Source: Candidatus Elarobacter sp.
GTDB taxonomy: Bacteria > Vulcanimicrobiota > Vulcanimicrobiia > Vulcanimicrobiales > Vulcanimicrobiaceae
Direction: 5' to 3'
DNA: 5,880 bases
NCBI GenBank assembly: GCA_030150085.1
Contig: JASLGJ010000512.1
Coordinates: forward strand, 1-5,880
Below are positions 1 to 5,880 of this stretch, one piece after another. Below the pieces are notes generated by a model, which saw only the letters and a list, made by a program, of their open reading frames with translations, was not told the origin of the DNA and did not search any database. How positions within the stretch are numbered: the stretch's first letter is position 1; each line of letters begins with the position of its first letter. Made by a program: the position numbers and the translations under genes.

Positions 1-308
1 GCTTCGTGCTGGCCACCGGCGGCAGCCTCGTCTCCGAGCCGGCGACCTTCGAGCGCCTGCTGGCGGCCTGCTACACCGTCTGGCTCCACGCCTCGCCCGG
101 CGAGCACATGGCGCGGGTCGTGGCCCAGGGCGACATGCGCCCGATGGCCGGCAACCGCGAGTCGATGGCCGACCTGCAGCGCATCCTGGCCGGCCGCACC
201 GCCCTCTACCAGCGCGCCGACGCCGACGTCCGAACCGGCGGCCGCAGCGTGGAGGAGAGCCTAGCCGCCCTGGTCGGAGTTGCGGCCGCGGCGGCACCAA
301 CCCGATGA
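1..308 (+). CDS. boxR: BoxR C-terminal part (benzoyl-CoA-responsive repressor), 5' partial
   Basis: This is the last ~102 codons of a gene that starts before the window (first full codon at 3, stop TGA at 306-308). BoxR proteins join an N-terminal XRE-type helix-turn-helix DNA-binding domain to a C-terminal shikimate-kinase-like domain that senses benzoyl-CoA and relieves repression of the box genes. Only the end of the sensor domain is visible: ATGGSLV, the strand VWLHASPGEHMARV, and GDMRPMAGN, which resembles the Arg-containing lid of shikimate kinases. An alpha-helical tail with a run of alanines follows. A true shikimate kinase (AroK) is the main alternative, but the SEPATFERLL...VWLHASPGEHMARVVAQGD wording and nearby boxC and boxB favour BoxR. 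The DNA-binding domain cannot be checked because it lies outside the window. The GTG at 6 is internal, not a start. Confidence 0.9.
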   Translation, partial: FVLATGGSLVSEPATFERLLAACYTVWLHASPGEHMARVVAQGDMRPMAGNRESMADLQRILAGRTALYQRADADVRTGGRSVEESLAALVGVAAAAAPTR

Positions 309-320
309 CGCGGCGTTCGA

Positions 321-746
321 TCAGCTCGACGCGAGCTTGTTGATCGTGCCGCGGCAGCCGGGGGCGTTGCAGGTGCAGCGCTTGCGGTCGGAGTGCATGG
401 TCGAGACGTAGTCGACCGTGATCTCCTCGCCCGGCGCGATGTCGCGCAGCGCGAGCACCAGCAGCTTGCGCCCGAAGGTCTGCATGAACGCGGTCGGGCG
501 GCAGGAGTGGTTGATGTAGTGCGTGCCGTTGCCGCCGCGGCTGCCGTCGATGCTCCAGCGCTCGTCGAGGCCGCTGATGCGCAGCACGCGGCGGCGGCCG
601 CGCCGCTCGGCCTCGGCGTTGCTGATCCGCTCGCCGGTGTACTCCGCGATCTTCTTGCGCCGCGCGAACGGCACGGTCGCGAAGCATCCCCGGCCGTGGA
701 TGCGCGACGGGCGGACGGCGAGGCCCGGCGCGAGCTTGGTCTTCAT
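321..746 (-). CDS. small SET-domain protein (putative lysine N-methyltransferase)
   Basis: A 141-residue protein made almost entirely of a SET domain with a post-SET tail. Visible motifs, numbered from the ATG at 746, are HGRGCFA (17-23), EYTGERI (35-41), YINHSC (77-82, SAM-binding knot), GEEITVDY (106-113, with the catalytic Tyr at 113), and the post-SET CTCNAPGC (124-131). C124, C126 and C131, together with C82, could bind the usual zinc ion. All key residues are present, so it is probably an active S-adenosylmethionine-dependent protein lysine methyltransferase; the substrate is unknown. The frame is open upstream to a GTG at 788 (14 more residues). Neither start has a clear Shine-Dalgarno sequence; I chose the ATG because the SET fold begins soon after it. 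The gene converges on boxR and diverges from the heme lipoprotein. Eukaryote-like SET proteins are scattered through bacteria, and no role in benzoate metabolism is known to me. Confidence 0.85.
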   Translation of the reverse strand: MKTKLAPGLAVRPSRIHGRGCFATVPFARRKKIAEYTGERISNAEAERRGRRRVLRISGLDERWSIDGSRGGNGTHYINHSCRPTAFMQTFGRKLLVLALRDIAPGEEITVDYVSTMHSDRKRCTCNAPGCRGTINKLASS

Positions 747-815
747 CGCTCGGGCGATTAGGTCGCGGCCGCGGACGCTCCTCGGCACCGGCGCGGTGCA
801 CGAAGCCGCCCGCTA

Positions 816-840
816 AGACATGCATGCCAAGGGCATTTCA
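816..840. promoter_or_regulatory. GCAT-rich palindromic patch, candidate operator
   Basis: The divergent region between the SET gene and the lipoprotein gene holds AGACATGCAT (816-825), which recurs exactly at 2642-2651 just before boxC. It overlaps the palindromes ATGCAT (820-825) and GCATGC (822-827). It runs into an inverted repeat ATGCC-AAG-GGCAT (824-836). The patch is poorer in GC than its surroundings. It may be a regulator-binding site serving one or both divergent genes. A role for BoxR is inference only. Confidence 0.35.
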
Positions 841-860
841 GGCGGGTCGGCCAAGGCGCG

Positions 861-888
861 CTGAGCTAGCTCGTCGAGACGAGCTCAG
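861..888 (+). other. hairpin in the leader of the lipoprotein gene
   Basis: CTGAGC (861-866) pairs with GCTCAG (883-888), and TCGT (871-874) pairs with ACGA (879-882) around a CGAG loop. Bases 867-870 are left as a bulge. The structure ends 12 nt before the Shine-Dalgarno sequence of the lipoprotein gene, so if transcribed it would sit in its 5' untranslated region. It could also be read as a DNA dyad. Nothing ties it to a known riboswitch, and no U-tract follows. Confidence 0.3.
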
Positions 889-900
889 ACCCGCTCTCCC

Positions 901-905
901 GAGGG
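901..905 (+). promoter_or_regulatory. ribosome binding site that sets the lipoprotein start
   Basis: GAGGG lies 8 nt before the ATG at 914. This favours 914 over the in-frame ATG at 824, which has no such site and would put about 30 unrelated residues ahead of the signal peptide. Confidence 0.7.
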
Positions 906-913
906 TGCCGCCG

Positions 914-2527
914 ATGAAACTGTTGCAGAACGCCGCGCGCGCGATCGTGCCGTCGACCGCGGCCGTCGTGATCCTTGCCGCCGCCATCGTGGGCTGCAGC
1001 GGCAAGTCGGCATCGACGACGGAGTCCGCGCAGACTGCCGCCGCGAGCCCCGGCGCCCAGGATACCGCCGCCGCGGTCGCGAGCCCCAGCGGCTTGCCCT
1101 CGGGCTCGTGGACGGTCCCGGTCGACGTGGCCAACGCGACGGCCTCGCCCGGTCCCAGCCAAACCGACTGGGCGAACTTCGCCTGGCAGACCTTCGTCGC
1201 GCTGAACTGGCCGGCCGCGGCGCCCAGCCCGGCGCCCTCGGGCTCGCCGCCCAGCGGGGTCTCCGGGCTGCCCGACACGCAGCTCGCGATCGGGGCGAGC
1301 GCCGCGAACGGCGCAATGGTGCCGACGGTGTGGCGCACGTACCGCAGCGACGGCGACACGATGCTGCAGGGCGCGCAGAACCCCGGCCCGTGGGGCTCGC
1401 CGCCCAACCCGCTCCCCTGCGGGACGGCGCCTTCGCAGTATCCGGTCGCGCCGGGATTCAACCCGATGATCCTCAACCTGTCCTCGAAGCTGGGCAACGT
1501 CGAAGAGGCCTTCATCGACGCGCCGCTGATCGAGCAGACCGGCTGGTACGTCACCTACGACATCCGGCTGGACATGTCGGAGTACACCTACATCCAGCAG
1601 AACGGGTACTACAACGGCGCGACGCAGATCGCGGCGTTCCAGCCCAACGCCAACCCGACGTTCGTGCCGTTCCCCAGGAACGGAACGGAGTCGATGCAGC
1701 TGCCGCCCGCCGCGCAGTTCGGCGCGCTCGAGATCAAGGCCGCGTGGCGCGTCCTCGACCCGGTCAAGGACCAGGCCGTGATCCCGCGCTACTACACGCA
1801 GACCGGTTACTTCATCCAGCCCGACGGCAGCTGCACGGCGCCGACGCTCTTCGGCCTGATCGGCCTGCACGTGCTGCGCCTGACGCCGACCACCGGCTCG
1901 ACCTGGTTCTGGGCCACCTTCGAGCACGTCGACAACGTCGTCCCGCCGCCGGGCAGCCCGCAGCCCGAGCCTGCGACCCTCGCGGCCGCGAACACGCCCA
2001 ACGGCAAGTGCACCTCGGCGTACAACACGCCGGCGCCCGCGCCCAGCGGCAACATCCCCTGGAACGGCGGGAACACGCCGGTGAACGTCTGCATGGTCAC
2101 CCCGATCGGCCCCGACGTCCAGAAGATCAACCAAAGCTGGCAGAGCAAACTGGCCGGCACGGTGTGGGCGAACTACCAGATGATCGACACGATCAACCCG
2201 TCCGTCGCCGGCGGCCCGGCGTACACGATCCCGGTGACGACCGCGACGGTGAACACCGACATCCTCGCCAACACCTCGATGGAGACGTACTTCCAGGGCC
2301 AGTCGTTCGGCAAGTCGTGCATGGACTGCCACGCGAAGTTCGGCTTCCCGCAAGGCGCACCGAACACACCGACGTATCAGGTGTTCACCTTCGTGCTCGG
2401 TGACGCCGCGACGCCCCCGCCGGCCGGCGCGCAGGTCACGCTGAAAGCCGTGCCGGCCAAGCGCGAGCACCGCCTCCCGCCCGCCCTCGTCGAAGCGATC
2501 CACAACACGCTGCTCCACCACAAGTAG
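914..2527 (+). CDS. outer-membrane or periplasmic lipoprotein with a single c-type heme motif
   Basis: A 537-residue exported protein. Residues 1-28 form a lipoprotein signal: basic start, hydrophobic stretch AAVVILAAAIVG, and the lipobox IVGC with Cys28. Ser follows the Cys, so there is no Asp+2 inner-membrane retention signal. A low-complexity Ser/Ala/Thr/Pro linker follows to about residue 80. The conserved-looking segment WANFAWQTFVALNWP (86-100) precedes a second Pro/Ser linker (101-115), and a third Pro/Ala stretch lies at 372-379. CMDCH at 469-473 is a class-I heme c attachment site. No Met follows it, so a C-terminal His (H519, H530, H535 or H536) or an upstream residue must be the distal ligand if the heme is six-coordinate. 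The protein is much larger than a simple cytochrome c and resembles uncharacterised proteins sharing the WQTFxALNWP motif. The redox partner and function are unknown. It is transcribed towards boxC, 139 bp upstream, so read-through is possible. The start is set by the lipoprotein signal and the GAGGG site. Confidence 0.85.
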   Translation: MKLLQNAARAIVPSTAAVVILAAAIVGCSGKSASTTESAQTAAASPGAQDTAAAVASPSGLPSGSWTVPVDVANATASPGPSQTDWANFAWQTFVALNWPAAAPSPAPSGSPPSGVSGLPDTQLAIGASAANGAMVPTVWRTYRSDGDTMLQGAQNPGPWGSPPNPLPCGTAPSQYPVAPGFNPMILNLSSKLGNVEEAFIDAPLIEQTGWYVTYDIRLDMSEYTYIQQNGYYNGATQIAAFQPNANPTFVPFPRNGTESMQLPPAAQFGALEIKAAWRVLDPVKDQAVIPRYYTQTGYFIQPDGSCTAPTLFGLIGLHVLRLTPTTGSTWFWATFEHVDNVVPPPGSPQPEPATLAAANTPNGKCTSAYNTPAPAPSGNIPWNGGNTPVNVCMVTPIGPDVQKINQSWQSKLAGTVWANYQMIDTINPSVAGGPAYTIPVTTATVNTDILANTSMETYFQGQSFGKSCMDCHAKFGFPQGAPNTPTYQVFTFVLGDAATPPPAGAQVTLKAVPAKREHRLPPALVEAIHNTLLHHK

Positions 2528-2575
2528 CGGCGCCCTAGGCCGAGAGATCCCGCTCCGAGCGCACGAGTGATTGCC

Positions 2576-2598
2576 AGGGGTGCCGGCAAACGGCCCCT
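2576..2598 (+). terminator. GC-rich hairpin after the lipoprotein gene, weak terminator candidate
   Basis: AGGGG (2576-2580) pairs with CCCCT (2594-2598), and CCG (2583-2585) with CGG (2591-2593). The loop is GCAAA and two bases are bulged (2581-2582). It begins 48 nt after the lipoprotein stop codon. No T-run follows, so it is not a canonical intrinsic terminator, though it could slow or partly stop transcription before boxC. An alternative pairing of TTGCC (2571-2575) with GGCAA (2585-2589) competes with it. Confidence 0.25.
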
Positions 2599-2628
2599 CG
2601 GCGTGCTCGAACGCGCGCATGATAATGC

Positions 2629-2657
2629 TTGCGTCGATCCCAGACATGCATTATCAT
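2629..2657 (+). promoter_or_regulatory. possible sigma-70 promoter of boxC-boxB
   Basis: TTGCGT (2629-2634), 17 bp, then TATCAT (2652-2657) is a fair -35/-10 pair lying between and over the inverted-repeat arms. It would start transcription around 2663-2665, leaving almost no leader before the ATG at 2667. The competing -10 is GATAAT (2621-2626), which gives a leader of about 35 nt but lacks a convincing -35. In either case the -10 lies within an arm of the repeat, which suits repression by occlusion. Confidence 0.25.
2642..2651 (+). repeat. second copy of AGACATGCAT
   Basis: This exact 10-bp word also occurs at 816-825 in the other regulatory gap. Here it overlaps the right arm of the boxC inverted repeat. 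The match ends at both edges, so it is a short motif and not a larger duplication. Confidence 0.5.
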
Positions 2658-2666
2658 ACAGGTCCC

Positions 2667-4391
2667 ATGGCCACGACGCTCGCTCCGGCCGAGGCCGGCC
2701 CCGTTCTGTTCGAGACCGCGCCCGAGCGGTATCGCCACTGGCGGCTGAGCGTCGAGGGCCGGGTCGCGACCCTGACCCTGGACATCGACGAGGACGCCGG
2801 GATCCGCCCCGGCTACAAGCTCAAGCTGAACTCCTACGACCTGGGGGTCGACATCGAGCTGCACGACGCGCTGCAGCGGGTTCGCTTCGAGCACCCGGCG
2901 GTCGCGAGCGTGGTCATCACCAGCGCCAAGGAGCGCACGTTCTGCGCCGGCGCGAACATCTACATGCTCGGCACGTCCTCGCACGCCTGGAAAGTGAACT
3001 TCTGCAAGTTCACCAACGAGACGCGCAACGGCATGGAGGACTCCAGCCGCCACGACGGCCTGCGCTTCGTCGCGGCGGTGAACGGCTCGTGCGCGGGCGG
3101 CGGCTACGAGGTCGCTCTGGCCTGCGACGAAATCCTGATGGTCGACGACCGCTCGACCACGGTCAGCCTGCCCGAGGTGCCGCTGCTGGGCGTGCTGCCC
3201 GGCACGGGCGGCCTGACCCGCCTGGTCGACAAGCGCGGCGTGCGGCGCGACCTGGCCGACCTGTTCTGCACCAACGCCGACGGCGTGCGCGCCGAGCGCG
3301 CCAAGCAGTGGAAGCTGATCGACGGCTACGCCAGCCCGTCGGAGTTCGCGGCCCTGGTCGCGCAACGCGCCGCCGCGCTGGCCGCGGAGTCGCCGCGCGA
3401 CGCGAGCGCGCAAGGGATCGAACTGCGCCCGCTGGAGCGCACGGTCGACGAGCGCGGCTACCACTATCGTAATGTCGAGGTCGCGTTCGACCGCGAGGCG
3501 CGCAACGCGACGCTGACCGTGCGCGCGCCGCAGGGCGCGCAGCCCGAGGAAATCGACGACGTCGTGGCGCTGGGCGACGCCTGGTGGCCGCTGGCCGCGG
3601 CGCGCGAACTGGACGACGCGCTGCTGATGCTGCGCACCAACGAGCTGGAGCTGGGCCTGCTCGTCCTGAAAACCGAAGGCGATCCCGAGCAGGTGCTCGC
3701 CGCCGACCGGCTGATGCTGGAGCAGCGCGAGCACTGGCTGGTGCGCGAGACGCTCGGCCTGCTGCGCCGCACCTTCGCCCGCCTCGACGTGAGCGCGCGC
3801 AGCCTGTACGCCGTCGCCGATCAAGGCTCGTGCTTCGCCGGCCTGCTCGCCGAGCTGGCGCTGGCCGCGGACCGCACCTACATGCTCGCGCTTCCCGAAG
3901 GGGCCGACGGCGTCAGCGCGGCCGAGGACGGAGCCGACATCTTCGCGGGCGAGCACGGTGCGCCGGAAATCGTGCTCGACGAGCTCAACGACGGCTTGCT
4001 GCCGATGGTGAACGGGCGCAGCCGCCTGGCGACGCGCTTCGCGGGCGATGCCGAAACGCTCGCGCGCCTGCGCGGCGAGCTGGGCCGGCGCTACGGCGCG
4101 AGCGACGCGCTCGAGGCCGGGCTGGTCACCGCCGCGCCCGACGATCTCGACTGGGAGGACGAGATTCGCCTCGCGCTCGAGGAGCGCGCCGCGCTCTCGC
4201 CCGACGCGCTGACCGCGCTGGAAGCCAACCTGCGCTTCCCCGGTCCGGAAACGCTCGCGACCAAGATCTTCGGCCGCCTCTCGGCCTGGCAGAACTGGGT
4301 CTTCTACCGCCCCAACTCCACCGGCGAGCGCGGCGCGCTCAAGCTGTTCGGCACCGGTTCCAAACCGCACTTCGACCGCGAGCGAGTCTGA
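2667..4391 (+). CDS. boxC: BoxC, 2,3-epoxybenzoyl-CoA dihydrolase (benzoyl-CoA-dihydrodiol lyase)
   Basis: A 574-residue cytosolic enzyme of the enoyl-CoA hydratase/crotonase superfamily, close to the usual BoxC length (about 550-560). It hydrolyses the ring of 2,3-epoxybenzoyl-CoA to 3,4-dehydroadipyl-CoA semialdehyde plus formate. The N-terminal crotonase domain (about 25-260) shows the CoA/oxyanion loop FCAGANIYML (92-101), the second oxyanion segment NGSCAGGGYEVALACDE (139-155), and SLPEVPLLGVLPGTGG (167-182). E148 and E170 sit where crotonases hold their catalytic acids. C113 in NFCKFTNE corresponds, as I recall, to a residue studied in Burkholderia BoxC. A second, degenerate crotonase-like half follows (about 265-574), as is normal for BoxC. 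The start at 2667 matches family N-termini. The frame is open upstream to 2571, including ATGs such as 2646, but those residues would be encoded by the putative operator. The ribosome site is weak (CAGG, 4 nt before ATG). It is followed by boxB after 5 bp. Confidence 0.97.
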   Translation: MATTLAPAEAGPVLFETAPERYRHWRLSVEGRVATLTLDIDEDAGIRPGYKLKLNSYDLGVDIELHDALQRVRFEHPAVASVVITSAKERTFCAGANIYMLGTSSHAWKVNFCKFTNETRNGMEDSSRHDGLRFVAAVNGSCAGGGYEVALACDEILMVDDRSTTVSLPEVPLLGVLPGTGGLTRLVDKRGVRRDLADLFCTNADGVRAERAKQWKLIDGYASPSEFAALVAQRAAALAAESPRDASAQGIELRPLERTVDERGYHYRNVEVAFDREARNATLTVRAPQGAQPEEIDDVVALGDAWWPLAAARELDDALLMLRTNELELGLLVLKTEGDPEQVLAADRLMLEQREHWLVRETLGLLRRTFARLDVSARSLYAVADQGSCFAGLLAELALAADRTYMLALPEGADGVSAAEDGADIFAGEHGAPEIVLDELNDGLLPMVNGRSRLATRFAGDAETLARLRGELGRRYGASDALEAGLVTAAPDDLDWEDEIRLALEERAALSPDALTALEANLRFPGPETLATKIFGRLSAWQNWVFYRPNSTGERGALKLFGTGSKPHFDRERV

Positions 4392-4396
4392 ACACC

Positions 4397-5824
<1,428 letters not shown>

Positions 5825-5880
5825 TCGTCGAATCGGCGCAGCGCATAGCTCGTATTTTTACCGCTGCCCGGCTGTTTGAC

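Larger units (their letters stand above)
2619..2657. promoter_or_regulatory. perfect inverted repeat upstream of boxC, candidate BoxR operator
   Basis: ATGATAATGC (2619-2628) and GCATTATCAT (2648-2657) are exact reverse complements separated by 19 bp. They form an AT-rich island in GC-rich DNA, ending 9 bp before the boxC start codon. Two separated identical half-elements fit a repressor that binds as a pair of dimers or loops DNA. Box operons are known to be repressed by BoxR through operator DNA overlapping the promoter, with benzoyl-CoA as inducer. The assignment to BoxR rests on position and on the boxR gene in the same window. Confidence 0.5.

Noticed and set aside
1108..2403. 431-codon + strand frame inside the lipoprotein gene
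   Set aside because: Arg/Ala/Gln/Asp-rich out-of-frame reading with no motif.
866..2647. 593-codon open frame on the minus strand opposite the lipoprotein
   Set aside because: Arg-rich shadow sequence with no domain or good start; the + strand has a lipobox and heme motif.
2535..4370. 611-codon open frame on the minus strand opposite boxC
   Set aside because: It is a by-product of high GC in a real gene; the translation is Arg/Ala/Gly/Val-rich low-complexity sequence with no recognisable motif, and boxC is certain.
3584..4396. Upstream extension of the boxB frame through boxC
   Set aside because: The extra residues are low-complexity Arg/Ala-rich sequence overlapping boxC; BoxB family proteins begin at the ATG at 4397.
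5838..5867. GCAGCG/CGCTGC inverted repeat with a T-run after boxB, as a terminator
   Set aside because: The stem is only 6 bp, the loop is 18 nt, and the T-run lies inside the loop instead of after the stem.

Overview
The window is very GC-rich (most codons end in G or C) and is dominated by part of an aerobic benzoyl-CoA ('box') degradation locus. The box proteins (BoxR tail, BoxC, BoxB) look most like those of Betaproteobacteria such as Burkholderiales and Rhodocyclales. That placement rests on recalled family resemblance, not a search. Another high-GC proteobacterium or a less-studied high-GC phylum is not excluded, partly because the Pro/Ser/Ala-rich lipoprotein looks less typical.

Layout from left to right. 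(1) Positions 1-308 (+) hold the C-terminal end of BoxR, the benzoyl-CoA-responsive repressor with a shikimate-kinase-like domain; the gene begins outside the window. (2) Positions 321-746 (-) encode a small SET-domain lysine methyltransferase-like protein, convergent with boxR and only 12 bp from it. (3) A divergent intergenic region (747-913) holds a GCAT-rich palindromic patch, a hairpin and a good Shine-Dalgarno sequence. (4) Positions 914-2527 (+) encode a lipoprotein with one c-type heme motif (CMDCH) near its C-terminus. (5) The 139-bp gap 2528-2666 contains a GC-rich hairpin and a perfect 10-bp inverted repeat (arms 2619-2628 and 2648-2657) just before boxC, the best candidate for a box operator. 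(6) boxC (2667-4391) and boxB (4397-5824) are both on + with a 5-bp gap, so almost certainly co-transcribed. (7) The last 56 bp (5825-5880) hold no gene I can recognise; an A/T-rich patch (about 5853-5860) stands out.

How the genes work together. BoxB, with its reductase partner BoxA (not in the window, expected nearby), epoxidises benzoyl-CoA with O2. BoxC then opens the epoxide ring, releasing formate and giving 3,4-dehydroadipyl-CoA semialdehyde, which feeds a beta-oxidation-like route. BoxR is expected to repress the operon until benzoyl-CoA appears. The SET protein and heme lipoprotein between boxR and boxC have no known role in this pathway. Their position, and a 10-bp word shared between their intergenic region and the boxC leader, are the main points worth checking. 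I see no clearly new biological system; the core is a well-known pathway with an unusual two-gene insertion.
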